A stretch of 64,000 bases of DNA, taken from Rahnella inusitata (GTDB lineage: Bacteria > Pseudomonadota > Gammaproteobacteria > Enterobacterales > Enterobacteriaceae). Shown piece by piece: positions 36,541 through 46,401 of the stretch. Position 1 is the stretch's first letter; every line of letters begins with the position of its first letter. A program made the translations under genes and the position numbers. The notes under the pieces are model-generated. The model had not been told where the DNA came from, ran no database searches, and saw nothing but the letters and a program-made list of their open reading frames with translations. The DNA is taken from positions 1 to 64,000 of the forward strand of contig NZ_JYDE01000004.1 in the NCBI RefSeq assembly GCF_003263515.1, read 5' to 3'.

Positions 36541-36933
36541 TCATGCGGCTTCCTCGCAGGTCGTATACAGCGAACTGCGCAGCATCTCGAAACGCTCCCA
36601 GAGAATAAATGCGAGGATCTCTTTTATCTTTCTGTCGTGCAGCGTCATCAGTGCGTAATTCAGCGCCATGCACTGATCGCATAGCTCAGAAGGTTCCAGT
36701 TCGGTGTAATCGAACAGGCCATCGTCGGCGGGCATTTCAGGATGCTTACGATGCTCGGGAACCGGCTGCATCAGCGCCGCTTCCAGGTTTTCCAGCTGAT
36801 GCTGTAGCATCAGCGAAAGAATATTCTGCGCCCCGCTGTTCTGCGGATTGATCATCGCATTCGCGATTAAGCGGCAGCTGTCGGTGATTGACCATGAATC
36901 GTGAACTGTGTCGGATGTTTCATTGGTATTCAT
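36541..36933 (-). CDS. Hypothetical protein between the receptors and the exporter
   Basis: 130 residues, acidic, without signal peptide or membrane segment. It begins MNTNETSDTVHDSW and has a helical look, with Leu-rich stretches (NILSLMLQHQLENLEAAL) and a C-terminal LAFILWERFEMLRSSL. I do not recognise the family. It is on the minus strand like the chemotaxis genes but is separated from cheW by the exporter cassette, and it is upstream of the sigma-28 promoter. Codon use looks like its neighbours. It could be a small regulatory or adaptor protein. No function is assigned. Confidence 0.6.
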   Translation of the reverse strand: MNTNETSDTVHDSWSITDSCRLIANAMINPQNSGAQNILSLMLQHQLENLEAALMQPVPEHRKHPEMPADDGLFDYTELEPSELCDQCMALNYALMTLHDRKIKEILAFILWERFEMLRSSLYTTCEEAA

Positions 36934-37394
36934 TTAAATGGCTTCCAGAAAAGCTTATTACGCTGCCTCCTAAGATCCTACACTTTGGAGGTAACCCAGG
37001 CGGGGGTAGGAATCGATGTACTGGAATTGTCGATCAGCCCTGGAGCTGCCCCACCTGAGTCACCATTGATATATTACAGAAGTATCTGAAAATCCACTGC
37101 AATAATGAGTGATACAAAGCGACAACGCATGCAAACCGCAATGCGCTGAATAGTACAAACAGGTTCCTACACCCGGCTGTGGATTTTGCCGCAGCGGGGA
37201 CACTTTAGCCAGATACCCATACAGATAAAATGGGTAAATAATGACAATGGGATATTGCTTCCAGGGAAACTTTTACCGTTTGCAGTCAGTTGCATGGAGC
37301 ACGATTTACTACTCCACAGTAAACAGTTTGAGATGCCCGACGTTAACCTGAAAGCTGCGCGCCCGGCTCACTCCCGGCCAAGGGGAACGTAGCT
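36934..37394. other. Gene-free gap upstream of the hypothetical gene
   Basis: About 460 bases between the hypothetical gene and the end of the exporter gene. The promoter of the hypothetical gene should be here. A 68-codon plus-strand frame (37186-37392) has no recognisable motif or ribosome site and was not called. No repeat or terminator was evident. Confidence 0.5.
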
Positions 37395-38879
37395 TTATTC
37401 TCTCTCTGGCCGGTGTGGGCAGATACACACCGTCTGGACCTTATTTTTGAGCCTGAAGTTAAATAACAACCAGCTCGCCAGTGCCAACACCCATACGCCC
37501 AGAGCGCCGTAGAGCAAGACGCCCGAAAAGCCGTCAACCAGCACCTGTCGTGCCACCCCGGATATTTCACCGCCACCGGCGATGCGCTCCGCCAGCGCGC
37601 CTAAATCCCCGACCCCTGGCATCATCTCCCGAAGCCCTGCTTCAATTCCGGCGACCAGTAAGCTGCCCATCAGCGCGATGTTGATCGAAAGCGTAATCAG
37701 CCTCGCACTGATATCAATTCCGGACGCCATCCCCGCGCGGTTACCCGGTACGGAGCCGGTCGTGGTGTTGGTTACCGGCGTGTTGGTCAGCCCCAGCGCG
37801 GCACCGGCCAGCAGCGCGCCCGGCAGCAGGCTCATGTGGTATGCGGCAGCGAATTTCATCAGCATAAAGCCCGCACCAATCGTAAATAACCCCAGCGGGA
37901 TCACCCGCCTCGCCCCAAACCTTACCACCAGTTTTTCGCCCAGCGGCGGCATCAGAAGAGTGGGTAAAGTGTATGCCAGCAGCGCCAGTCCGGTTGCCAT
38001 GCTGCTGTAGCCCAGCCCGCTCTGATAATAAACCGGCAGATAGATTATCAGCGGCCAGAAACTGAAGTTCATGCCTATCGAGCCCATCAGGGCACCGGAA
38101 AATGCCCGGATGCGGAAGACGGAGAAATCAAACATCGGATGAGGATGGCGTTTTTCAATCCAGACAAACAGCGCCGCGCTGAGCAAAGTTGCCAGCAGGA
38201 TCACACGCGCGGTGACGCTGCTCCAGCCGAGACTGCTGCCTTGGGTGATGAGATACGTAGTGCCCATCACCGCAGCCGAAAGCGTTACCAGCCCGCCGAG
38301 ATCGAGTTTTCTGGCTTGTGTGTCACGCGATTCAACCACGTTTTTCAGCGCCAGAACCAGCGTCAGCAACGCGATAAAACCGTGCACCAGAAACACCCAT
38401 TGCCAGCTGAACCAGGCGACGAGCATCCCGCCGATGATCGGGCCAAAACCCAGCCCGAAACCGAACGTGATGCCCCATGCCGCAAACGCACGACTGCGCG
38501 CTTTACCCTGCGGGAACTGGAACGACAGTATCGCAATCAGGCACGTCAGCATTGCGCCGCCGCTCAGCCCCTGCAGGAAACGCCCGACGATCAGCCACAA
38601 TGCGCTTTCTGCCAGCCCACACATCAGCGACGTCAGCCCGAATGCGATGATGCTAATAATGAAAACCCGTTTGCGCCCGTATCTGTCCGCCAGCGTTCCG
38701 GTCGCCATCAGTACGGTTGTGCAGGCCAGCGTGTAGGCATTCATGATCCACTGTAACTCCCTGAAACTGGCGTGCATCTCTTGCTCGAGCACCGGCAAAA
38801 TCACCGGCACGCTGGAGATCTCCAGCCCTGACATCAGCGCGGCGAGACATACCGCCATCAGTGCCAACATGTTCTTCAT
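37395..38879 (-). CDS. MFS drug-type exporter, DHA2 (14-helix) family
   Basis: Proton-driven exporter in the inner membrane, 494 residues with about fourteen hydrophobic helices. Motif A GTLADRYGRKRV follows helix two, and motif C appears as GFGLGFGPIIGGML in helix five, which marks drug/proton antiporters. ATG 38877-38879 has GCAGGGA nine bases upstream. A much longer frame on the same strand has no MFS features before this Met. It is divergent from a GlxA/FtrA-type regulator, 117 bases away, which probably controls it. The substrate is unknown. Its place within the chemotaxis region is unusual. Confidence 0.87.
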   Translation of the reverse strand: MKNMLALMAVCLAALMSGLEISSVPVILPVLEQEMHASFRELQWIMNAYTLACTTVLMATGTLADRYGRKRVFIISIIAFGLTSLMCGLAESALWLIVGRFLQGLSGGAMLTCLIAILSFQFPQGKARSRAFAAWGITFGFGLGFGPIIGGMLVAWFSWQWVFLVHGFIALLTLVLALKNVVESRDTQARKLDLGGLVTLSAAVMGTTYLITQGSSLGWSSVTARVILLATLLSAALFVWIEKRHPHPMFDFSVFRIRAFSGALMGSIGMNFSFWPLIIYLPVYYQSGLGYSSMATGLALLAYTLPTLLMPPLGEKLVVRFGARRVIPLGLFTIGAGFMLMKFAAAYHMSLLPGALLAGAALGLTNTPVTNTTTGSVPGNRAGMASGIDISARLITLSINIALMGSLLVAGIEAGLREMMPGVGDLGALAERIAGGGEISGVARQVLVDGFSGVLLYGALGVWVLALASWLLFNFRLKNKVQTVCICPHRPERE

Positions 38880-38996
38880 ACTCAATCCCTGCAAAACGTT
38901 AAGAGAGTGCCAGCATGGAGGATTGGCACGACGGTGGAAATCCACCCTGATGCCATGTATCGTCAAGATCATGCCAACATTACCGGTAACCCTTTT

Positions 38997-39998
38997 ATGC
39001 ACATTACGTCCCCACTCTCTGCCCGTTCGCCCGCGCCGATAAACCGTCGGCTGGTGCTGCTGGCGTACGAATGCCTGTGTACGTTTGAATTCGGGATTGC
39101 GGTTGAGGCATTTGGTCGCGCCGACGATGTCTCCGGCCAACCTTTATATGAATTGTGTGTCGCGTCGGTAGATGAAGGCTCGTTCGGCGCACAGGGCGGC
39201 GTACGACTGGTGGTCGATGGTGGGCTTGAGCTGCTTGAAAATGCGGGCACGATTGTGATCCCCGGCTGGCGAAGTGTCCACGAACCGGCCCCGGACAAGC
39301 TTATCGCTGCGCTGCAAAAAGCACATAGAAATGGCACCAGGATCGTCTCGATCTGCGCGGGAAGTTTTGTGCTGGGTGAAGCCGGTCTGCTCGACGGCAA
39401 ACGCGCCACCGCCCACTGGAACAGCACAGAGATTCTGGCGCAGAGGTTCCCGAAAGTGCAGGTAGAACACGGTATGATTTATGTCGATGAAGGCAGCATC
39501 ATCACCTCTGCCGGAGGCGCAGCCGGTGTCGATTTATGTCTGCATCTGATCCGCCGGGATTACGGCATCGAAGTCGCCAACCGTACCGCGCGCAGAATGG
39601 TGACACCGCCGCTGCGCGAAGGTAATCAGGCGCAGCTGATCCAGCAGCCTGTGCCGCGGCGTCAGGCAAAAAACCTCGCTCCGCTGCTCGACGATTTACG
39701 CAGTCATCTGAATACGCCGCTGGTGATCGAGCAGCTTGCGACCCAGGCCGGTATGAGCCGCCGCACTTTTTTGCGTCGTTTTCATGATGCAACGGGCACA
39801 ACGCCGGGCGAATGGATGCTCAGCGTGAGGCTGGAGAAAGCCTGCGCCCTGCTGGAAAATGGAAGACTCAGTATCGAACGGGTGGCCGAACAGGCTGGAT
39901 TTGGATCGCCGGAAACGTTGCGCCATCACTTCCGGCAACGCCTTGGGACGACGCCAACGAAATGGCGGAAAGGGTTTGAGGTTCGCCCGCTCAGCTAA
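38997..39998 (+). CDS. GlxA/FtrA-type transcriptional regulator (DJ-1/PfpI plus AraC)
   Basis: 333 residues in two parts. The N-terminal DJ-1/PfpI-like sensor domain (about residues 15-190) has the nucleophile-elbow segment SICAGSFVLGEAGLLDG and ATAHWNS. The C-terminal AraC-type domain has two helix-turn-helix motifs (IEQLATQAGMSRRTFLRRF and IERVAEQAGFGSPETLRHHF). Such proteins act as activators or repressors of nearby genes. The start is uncertain: ATG 38997 is used, and ATG 38955 would add 14 residues. It is divergent from the exporter and reads against the chemotaxis operon direction. Confidence 0.85.
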   Translation: MHITSPLSARSPAPINRRLVLLAYECLCTFEFGIAVEAFGRADDVSGQPLYELCVASVDEGSFGAQGGVRLVVDGGLELLENAGTIVIPGWRSVHEPAPDKLIAALQKAHRNGTRIVSICAGSFVLGEAGLLDGKRATAHWNSTEILAQRFPKVQVEHGMIYVDEGSIITSAGGAAGVDLCLHLIRRDYGIEVANRTARRMVTPPLREGNQAQLIQQPVPRRQAKNLAPLLDDLRSHLNTPLVIEQLATQAGMSRRTFLRRFHDATGTTPGEWMLSVRLEKACALLENGRLSIERVAEQAGFGSPETLRHHFRQRLGTTPTKWRKGFEVRPLS

Positions 39999-40014
39999 AC
40001 GACAGGACAGCCCG

Positions 40015-40044
40015 GCATCCTCCCTCTTCGCAGGGGGAGGATGC
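40015..40044. terminator. GC-rich hairpin between the regulator and cheW
   Basis: GCATCCTCCC pairs with GGGAGGATGC around a ten-base loop, 17 bases after the regulator stop codon and before the convergent cheW end. No T run follows on either strand, so a terminator role is only possible. Confidence 0.45.
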
Positions 40045-40096
40045 GGTTCGGTATGAGCCGACGCCCACGACCTTGACCTTATAGCTGAAACAGTTC

Positions 40097-40594
40097 TTAG
40101 ATTTTACTCACAGAGTCAATCAACGCCATTTCTTCACTGCTCAGTAACTTCTCAATATCCACCAAAATCAACATCCTGTCTCCCAGTGACCCTAACCCGG
40201 TCAGGTATTCGGTAGACATGGTCACCGCAAATTCCGGCGCAGGACGGATCTGATCTTGTGTCAGCGACAGCACATCGGATACGCCGTCAACCACTATTCC
40301 GACCACGCGGTTTACGAAGTTGAGGACGATAACGACGGTGTTTTCATTGTAAATCACGTTTTCCTGCGCGAACTTCACACGCAGGTCGAGAATAGGCACG
40401 ATCACGCCGCGCAGGTTGGTGACGCCTTTAATGAATGCTGGCGTATTCGCAATGCGGGTTACCTGATCGTAACCACGGATTTCCTGTACTTTCAGGATAT
40501 CGATACCGTATTCTTCATCGCCCAGGGTAAAGATCAGGAATTCCTGTCCTACCGTTTCGCCCGCAATTTTTGCCACAGTTGCAAGTCCTGCCAT
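40097..40594 (-). CDS. cheW: Chemotaxis coupling protein CheW
   Basis: Links receptors to the kinase CheA in the polar arrays. 165 residues with the conserved [27 protein letters not shown]-type core, the [13 protein letters not shown] loop and [11 protein letters not shown] 40594 is preceded by AAGGG eight bases upstream. An in-frame GTG nine bases earlier is less likely. It follows cheA by about 100 bases. In E. coli the receptors follow directly; here the exporter cassette intervenes. Confidence 0.96.
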   Translation of the reverse strand: MAGLATVAKIAGETVGQEFLIFTLGDEEYGIDILKVQEIRGYDQVTRIANTPAFIKGVTNLRGVIVPILDLRVKFAQENVIYNENTVVIVLNFVNRVVGIVVDGVSDVLSLTQDQIRPAPEFAVTMSTEYLTGLGSLGDRMLILVDIEKLLSSEEMALIDSVSKI

Positions 40595-40693
40595 GTTATT
40601 CACCCTTAAATCAGCCTGAGTTTTTACGCCCGATGGCCGTCACCTGACGGGACAGCCACCGGAGGTTTTGCATGCTTTTATTGTTTAATCACA

Positions 40694-42718
40694 TCACGCG
40701 GCAGATGCGCCCGTCGCACGTTTGTCACGGTTCAGCGCCTGCAATGCCGACACGTCCACAATCAGCGCCACGCTGCCGTCACCGAGAATGGTGGCGGCGG
40801 AAATACCCGGCACTTTGCGATAGTTGCTTTCCAGATTCTTCACCACCACCTGATGCTGACCAATCAGCTGATCGACCAGTAAGGCGTAGCGGCGCCCTGC
40901 ACTTTGCAGTATCACCACAATGCCCTGCGTGGCCTCGGTCTTCGCGGCTTCAACCTCAAACACGTTGTACAACTCGACCAGCGGCAGATATTCGCCGCGC
41001 ACTTGCAGAACGCGCTCGCCACCGGCCAGCGGGTGTAAATCTTCTGCCAGCGGTTGCAACGATTCCATCACCGCATTCAATGGCAGAATGAAGACTTCTT
41101 TGCCGACTTTGACTGACATGCCATCGAGGATAGCCAGCGTCAGTGGCAGCAGGATACGGATCGTGGTGCCTTTGCCCTGCTGGGAATGGATTTCGACGTG
41201 ACCGCCCATTTCCTGAATGTTTCGTTTCACCACGTCCATGCCCACGCCGCGGCCTGACACATCGGTGACTTTCTCCGCCGTCGAGAAACCCGGTGCGAAA
41301 ATCAGCATACCGACGTCTTCGTCGCTCATGCTTTCGCTGACGTTCATGCCCTGCGACAGCGCTTTGGCAATGATACGTTCGCGGTTCAGACCGGCACCGT
41401 CATCAACCACTTCGATGCAGATGTTGCCGCCCTGATGTTCCGCTGACAGCGTCAGGTTGCCGGTTGCCGGTTTGCCATTGGCGATACGCACGTCCGGAGT
41501 CTCAACGCCGTGATCGAGACTGTTACGCACCAGGTGCGTCAGCGGATCGATAATGCGTTCAATAAGACTTTTATCCAGTTCGGTGGAACTGCCGAGCAAT
41601 GTGAGTTCGATTTGCTTATTCAGCTTGCTCGCCAGATCACGTACCAGACGCGGGAAGCGGCTGAAAACGTATTCCATCGGCATCATACGAATCGACATTA
41701 CCGATTCCTGCAGGTCGCGGGCATTACGCTCCAGCTGACCCATGCTGTTCAGCAGGTCGCTGTGCGCCACCGGATCCAGCAGGTCAGAGCGCTGTGCCAG
41801 CATCGACTGAGTGATCACCAGTTCGCCGACGAGGTTGATCAGCTGATCGACCTTTTCAACCGCAACACGGATGCTGGTTGATTCCGGCGCTTTTGGCGCA
41901 CGGGGTTTCGGCGGTTCGCTGTCAGGCACGGCGGTCAATACCGGCGCCGGACGCGGTGCGGCCGGTACGACAGGTGCTGCGACAGCGACGGGCGCGGCGG
42001 CAACTGGCTCAGCGGCAGCCGGAGCCGTCGCCTGAGTGAAGCTGATTTGTTCCGGTTCGAGCACGAAACACAGTACCGCGATAATGTCGTCCTCGGTGAC
42101 CGTAGTGACCAGCGTAGCTTCCACGCTGTCTTCGGTTTGCACCGGATCGAGGATGTCACCCAGATTGCCCAGTTCTTCAAGCATCACCGGTACTTCCTGC
42201 GGCTTAAGGCCGGACAAGCGCACGCGCATCCCGCCTTTGCCTGCGACAGGTGCCGCAGGGGCAGCCGCCGTTTGTGCAGATTCATCGGTGACAACGTGAA
42301 GATCGGCAGCCGGTTCACGCGCTTGCTGCACGTCGAGCGCCAGTTGTCTCAGGGCCGCACAGATGTATTCGAAACTGTCTGCATCGGGATCCCGCGAAGA
42401 TTTATAGGCGTCCAGTTGCTCCTGCATAATATCTTTCGTTTCCAAAAACAGGTTGATAATGTCGGTGCTCAGGCTCATTTCTGCGCGTCGCGCACCGTCG
42501 AGCAGGTTTTCCAGTAAATGGGTGGTTTCCTGCAGAACCGTAAATCCAAAGGTCGCTGCTCCACCTTTAATTGAGTGCGCCGCGCGGAAAATCGCGTTGA
42601 GCTGCTCAACGTCGGGCGCATCGGGATCAAGTAACAACAGATGTTGCTCCATGTCCGCCAGCAGCTCGTCGGCTTCATCAAAAAACGTCTGATAAAAATC
42701 AGTTATATCCATGCTCAC
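40694..42718 (-). CDS. cheA: Chemotaxis sensor histidine kinase CheA
   Basis: Phosphorylates CheY and CheB in response to receptor state. 674 residues in five domains: P1 with phosphorylated His48 in RAAHSIKGGA, P2 docking domain, P3 dimerisation helices, and P4 ATP-binding (NSLDHGVE N-box, VVDDGAGLN, DVSGRGVGMDVV). P5 is the CheW-like domain near the end. A long Ala/Pro-rich linker (about residues 255-310) precedes P3. I chose GTG 42718, giving MSMDITDFYQTF as in E. coli, with AGAGGTG just upstream. An ATG two codons later is the alternative. Four bases separate it from the motB stop. Confidence 0.96.
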   Translation of the reverse strand: MSMDITDFYQTFFDEADELLADMEQHLLLLDPDAPDVEQLNAIFRAAHSIKGGAATFGFTVLQETTHLLENLLDGARRAEMSLSTDIINLFLETKDIMQEQLDAYKSSRDPDADSFEYICAALRQLALDVQQAREPAADLHVVTDESAQTAAAPAAPVAGKGGMRVRLSGLKPQEVPVMLEELGNLGDILDPVQTEDSVEATLVTTVTEDDIIAVLCFVLEPEQISFTQATAPAAAEPVAAAPVAVAAPVVPAAPRPAPVLTAVPDSEPPKPRAPKAPESTSIRVAVEKVDQLINLVGELVITQSMLAQRSDLLDPVAHSDLLNSMGQLERNARDLQESVMSIRMMPMEYVFSRFPRLVRDLASKLNKQIELTLLGSSTELDKSLIERIIDPLTHLVRNSLDHGVETPDVRIANGKPATGNLTLSAEHQGGNICIEVVDDGAGLNRERIIAKALSQGMNVSESMSDEDVGMLIFAPGFSTAEKVTDVSGRGVGMDVVKRNIQEMGGHVEIHSQQGKGTTIRILLPLTLAILDGMSVKVGKEVFILPLNAVMESLQPLAEDLHPLAGGERVLQVRGEYLPLVELYNVFEVEAAKTEATQGIVVILQSAGRRYALLVDQLIGQHQVVVKNLESNYRKVPGISAATILGDGSVALIVDVSALQALNRDKRATGASAA

Positions 42719-42722
42719 GTGA

Positions 42723-43928
42723 TCACCTCTGCTGTGAATCGCGGCTTGTTGATGTGGTCGCAGGTGCCGTGCCTGCTGCGACAGCCGGAGCTGCCGTCGC
42801 TGCCTGAGCGTCTGCCGATGGTGTGGCTGGCGCCTGCGTCTCAATCCTGGTTGTGGTTACTGTGGTTACCGCTGTTGCTGATTCTGATGACACTGCTGGT
42901 GCTGAAGGTTCGGGGGCAGCAGCGGCAGATGCCGGACTCATCGTCGGTGCCACGGACGGCGCTGACTGAGCTTGCGGAACCTCACTTTGTGTTGCCTGAA
43001 CTTTCGGAGCCAGCGCAGGCGCGGTACTGCGGCCTGGGACTTGTCTTTGCAGCTCGCCCGCGTCACTGATAGTGATCGCTTCGCCCTCGCTGTTTTCCCG
43101 TTCAATAGCTTCCTCAGCGTGTTTGTTGAGGACCAAAATACTGATACGACGATTGATCGCGTCGCCTGCCGGATGATTTTTGAGCTGCATGGTCGATCCC
43201 ATGCCCATCACCCGCAGCACTTTTCCTTCGCTCAGCCCACCGATGATCATTTCGCGACGTGACGCATTGGCACGGTCGGTCGATAATTCCCAGTTGCTGT
43301 AGCCGCGTTCGCCCTGCGCATAAGGCATGTCATCGGTATGACCGGCCAGACTGATTTTGTTCGGAAAATCATCCAAAACAGGGCCAATCGCGCGCAGAAT
43401 GTCGCGCATGTACGGCTCAACGATGGCACTGCCCAGCTGGAACATCGGGCGGTTCTTGCTGTCGATGATCTGAATGCGTAACCCCTGTTCGGTCAGGTTA
43501 ATCATCAGATGCGGACGCAGTCCTTTTAAGCGCGGATCCGAGGCCAGCATCTCTTCGAGTTTTTCCTGCAACTTCTTCAGGTCGCCGGTTTCACGAATTT
43601 CGCGGGCATCGCCCTGCGACTGGATCATTTTATGCACTTCGCCGTCCTGCACGGTCGGATCTTCCCCGCCGCCAGGGATCGGGCTGGTCGCATCGCTGCT
43701 GCGCGGGCCGCCGGTAATGGCCACCGCCAGCGGCGTACGGAAGTATTCGGCAATCTGCACCAATTCTTTAGGGCTGGAGATCGAAATCAGCCACATCACC
43801 AGAAAGAAGGCCATCATCGCCGTCATAAAGTCAGCGTAAGCAATCTTCCATGAACCGCCGTGATGCCCGCCGCCGTGTTTACTCTTTTTCTTACGTACAA
43901 CAACGATGGGATGGCTTTGATGCTTCAT
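42723..43928 (-). CDS. motB: Flagellar stator protein MotB with extended tail
   Basis: Peptidoglycan-anchored stator subunit. 401 residues against about 308 in E. coli. The N-terminus is standard: basic segment, one transmembrane helix (about 28-50) with the proton-carrying Asp in [16 protein letters not shown], then the OmpA-like domain with [10 protein letters not shown] and [14 protein letters not shown]. After about residue 275 the protein continues in a roughly 120-residue Ala/Pro/Ser/Thr-rich tail with no hydrophobic segment. The tail should lie in the periplasm beyond the peptidoglycan-binding domain. It overlaps motA by four bases. Confidence 0.95.
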   Translation of the reverse strand: MKHQSHPIVVVRKKKSKHGGGHHGGSWKIAYADFMTAMMAFFLVMWLISISSPKELVQIAEYFRTPLAVAITGGPRSSDATSPIPGGGEDPTVQDGEVHKMIQSQGDAREIRETGDLKKLQEKLEEMLASDPRLKGLRPHLMINLTEQGLRIQIIDSKNRPMFQLGSAIVEPYMRDILRAIGPVLDDFPNKISLAGHTDDMPYAQGERGYSNWELSTDRANASRREMIIGGLSEGKVLRVMGMGSTMQLKNHPAGDAINRRISILVLNKHAEEAIERENSEGEAITISDAGELQRQVPGRSTAPALAPKVQATQSEVPQAQSAPSVAPTMSPASAAAAPEPSAPAVSSESATAVTTVTTTRIETQAPATPSADAQAATAAPAVAAGTAPATTSTSRDSQQR

Positions 43929-44812
43929 ACGTTTTCTTCTTCAGCTTGTTTCTGTGGTGATTTAACCTGGCGAACGTGCTCCTCCAGTTCGATAAAGGAA
44001 GGGCGTTCTGTGGTGTAAAGCGTCTTACGGCCAAACTCGACGGCGATTTGTGGTGCATAGCCGTTGAGGCTCGAGAGCAATGTCACTTTGATGCACTGCA
44101 TCATTTTTGTGTTTTCAGCACTCTTCTGGCGCAGCAGGCTGGCAAGTGGAGATACGAATCCGTACGCCAGCAAAATGCCGAGGAAGGTACCGACCATCGC
44201 ATGCGCGATCAGTGCGCCAAGCTCTGCCGCCGGACGGTCTGCTGCGGCCAGGGTGTGGACGATCCCCATGACAGCGGCGACGATACCGAACGCCGGAAGT
44301 GAATCCCCCACCAGCGCCAGGCTGTTGGCCGGCACTTCACTTTCGTGCTCGTGGGCTTCGATCTCTTCATCCATCAGCGCTTCAATCTCAAACGCATTCA
44401 TGTTGCCGCTGACCATCAGACGTAAATAGTCAGTCAGATATTCCACTAAATGTTTATCGGCAAGGATGCGCGGATAATTAGCGAAAATGTCACTTTCTGC
44501 AGGATTGTCGATGTCATTTTCCAGCGACAGCATCCCCTGTTGGCGCGATTTGGCTAATAAGCGGTAAAGCAAGGCCATTAAATCCATGTACAACGCTTTG
44601 TTGTATTTGGACGCGCGGAACAGCTGCGGCATCGCGCGCATGGTGGATTTAATCGCTTTACCGTTGTTACCGACGAAGAAGGCACCGATACCGGCACCGC
44701 CGATGATCAGTAATTCTGCTGGTTGGTATAACGCGCCCAGTTCCCCGCCGACGAGCATGAAACCGCCAAACACTGAGCCCAGCACCACGATGTAACCTAT
44801 TATCACTAGCAC
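43925..44812 (-). CDS. motA: Flagellar stator protein MotA
   Basis: Forms with MotB the proton channel that drives rotation. 295 residues, the E. coli length. Four transmembrane helices are at the usual places, with a cytoplasmic loop between helices two and three containing [21 protein letters not shown], and the conserved [16 protein letters not shown] and [18 protein letters not shown]. The start is GTG at 44810-44812 with AAGGA six bases upstream, as in E. coli motA. First gene of the motAB-cheAW operon. Confidence 0.97.
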   Translation of the reverse strand: MLVIIGYIVVLGSVFGGFMLVGGELGALYQPAELLIIGGAGIGAFFVGNNGKAIKSTMRAMPQLFRASKYNKALYMDLMALLYRLLAKSRQQGMLSLENDIDNPAESDIFANYPRILADKHLVEYLTDYLRLMVSGNMNAFEIEALMDEEIEAHEHESEVPANSLALVGDSLPAFGIVAAVMGIVHTLAAADRPAAELGALIAHAMVGTFLGILLAYGFVSPLASLLRQKSAENTKMMQCIKVTLLSSLNGYAPQIAVEFGRKTLYTTERPSFIELEEHVRQVKSPQKQAEEENV

Positions 44813-44854
44813 GATGAATCCTTAATTCGATGTGGTTTTAGGGCGAGGAAAAGC

Positions 44855-44881
44855 GCATCGCCGTGAGCCTGCCGAAATCTA
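44855..44881 (-). promoter_or_regulatory. Candidate sigma-28 promoter of motAB-cheAW
   Basis: On the minus strand TAGATTTC, an 11-base spacer and GGCGATGC match the sigma-28 consensus at five of eight positions in each box, 43 bases upstream of the motA start. The match is weak but the spacing and position are right. Confidence 0.4.
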
Positions 44882-44992
44882 TGCAACGCAAAACAATTGC
44901 ATAAACGGTGCCAGACAAAGGCAAAGAGATGAGGGGATAAATAGGGAGCGGTGTTACCACCGCCCAGGCATTCTTACTGCGACCCTGACATC

Positions 44993-45601
44993 TCAGACTG
45001 CGCGCTTGACCTTTTCGTCCAGCTCTTGAGATGTTATATCGGCAACCTGCGGGGAAAGTTTACGTTTTTTTACTGCGCGGGATGGGGGTTGGCAAAGACT
45101 GCAAACAAACCCGTGGCGGGGCTGGTGTGCATGGGTAATAAATGAGCCGTCACAACAGTTGCAGGCGGAAAGCTGCAACATGCCGCTGTCGACAAAACGT
45201 ACCAGTGTCCAGGCGCGGGTCAGCGCTAAAATCGGCGCTTCACCCGGCTGTTCAGGGCACTGTTCGAGGTACAAACGATAGGCACTGATCACCGCTTCGA
45301 CGCCATTACAATGCCCGCTCTTCATCAGAAAAGAGTACGCGTTGTAAAACATCGAAGAGTGAATGTTTTGTTCCCAGGTCATGAACCAGTCCGTTGAGAA
45401 CGGCAACATGCCCTTCGGTGGCGGGCTGCCACGTAATTCTTTATAAAGTTTTATCAGACGGCCACGGCTTAATTGCGTTTCGCTTTCCAGCATCTGCAAT
45501 CTCGCGCCCAGTGAAATCAGCTCCATGGCGAGCTGAATATCACGTGCTTCCTGAACAATGCTTTTTTCCGCCGGTTTAACTGGCGTGTCTTTGATTAGCA
45601 T
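44993..45601 (-). CDS. flhC: Flagellar master regulator subunit FlhC
   Basis: With FlhD forms the FlhD4C2 activator of class 2 flagellar genes. 202 residues. Conserved core [18 protein letters not shown] and [21 protein letters not shown], and a C-terminal zinc site made of CNCC and CSLC pairs. The N-terminus has ten residues before the usual EKSIV start. It is 22 bases downstream of flhD and precedes motA by 180 bases. Confidence 0.97.
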   Translation of the reverse strand: MLIKDTPVKPAEKSIVQEARDIQLAMELISLGARLQMLESETQLSRGRLIKLYKELRGSPPPKGMLPFSTDWFMTWEQNIHSSMFYNAYSFLMKSGHCNGVEAVISAYRLYLEQCPEQPGEAPILALTRAWTLVRFVDSGMLQLSACNCCDGSFITHAHQPRHGFVCSLCQPPSRAVKKRKLSPQVADITSQELDEKVKRAV

Positions 45602-45623
45602 GTTGCGCCCTTAATCGACATGA

Positions 45624-45968
45624 CTACGCCCTTTTCTTCATGGCGCCGCTGTCTCTCGCCGCCAGACCTTTAAGCAGGTGGCTCGACAACAGGATACCGG
45701 TATGGATTTGTTGCAAATCGTCAACGCGGGATTCCTGAGTCAGGCGTTCAATGGTCTTACTGTCATCAAAGCGGAACTGGCAAAGAAGCTGATTCGTTTC
45801 AGCTAATTTCACCATTTGTGGCAACGTAAGTTGACCTAAAGCATCTGCCATCACGTCATCTATCCCTAAGCGGAACATCGCGGAGGCTTTTTCGTCGTTA
45901 ATCAAACGCTGTGCCAAAAGTAAATATGACAGGTTGATATCATATATGTGCTTAAGCAATTCGGACAT
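45624..45968 (-). CDS. flhD: Flagellar master regulator subunit FlhD
   Basis: Partner of FlhC in the master activator. 114 residues, against 116 in E. coli. Recognised by [30 protein letters not shown] and the helical [18 protein letters not shown]. First gene of flhDC, the entry point of the flagellar cascade. Its leader and upstream region carry a hairpin and a CRP-type site. Confidence 0.97.
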   Translation of the reverse strand: MSELLKHIYDINLSYLLLAQRLINDEKASAMFRLGIDDVMADALGQLTLPQMVKLAETNQLLCQFRFDDSKTIERLTQESRVDDLQQIHTGILLSSHLLKGLAARDSGAMKKRA

Positions 45969-45990
45969 GCTGTTCTACCCCATTACCGAT

Positions 45991-46009
45991 GCCACATTTT
46001 TAATGTGGC
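45991..46009. promoter_or_regulatory. Perfect hairpin in the flhDC leader
   Basis: GCCACATT and AATGTGGC pair perfectly over eight bases with a three-T loop. On the transcript it ends 22 bases before the flhD start codon, close to where ribosomes bind. A role in translation control is inference. Confidence 0.5.
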
Positions 46010-46381
46010 TGATTGATAGACATATTCCATGCAGCAAGAGTTTTACCCGGCTTGTCAGGGAGTATTTTTTCACTATCAAAACAATTAGATCATTGGCTGA
46101 TTAATAAATCTCACGTCGTAAAAATGGATTTATCCCGCGGTATTTACTTCACCGCCAATACAAGGTTGTTCCTGATGTAAACTAAATTAAGTGTGACAAT
46201 TGCAATGCTAAGTAATCTTCAAACATATCAGTTTTGGTGTACTGGCAGGGTCCGTTGCTGTGATGGCGTGTCGTTCAGTGAAACGCTTTTACATACATTA
46301 TTAGGAATAATCTTACTACGACGCAACTCTACCCCTCTTTCCTTTATACATACAATCTAACTGATCACGAATTTTGAATAA

Positions 46382-46401
46382 AGTGTGATGCGCATCACAC
46401 T
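46382..46401. promoter_or_regulatory. CRP-cAMP binding site upstream of flhDC
   Basis: AGTGTGATGC followed by GCATCACACT is a perfect 20-base palindrome containing TGTGA-N6-TCACA, the CRP consensus. It is about 415 bases from the flhD start. CRP activation of flhDC is established in E. coli, so this site supports the same control here with a longer leader. Confidence 0.88.

Noticed and set aside
37186-37392. 68-codon plus-strand frame between the hypothetical gene and the exporter
   Set aside because: No ribosome site, no motif, and ends in low-complexity basic residues.
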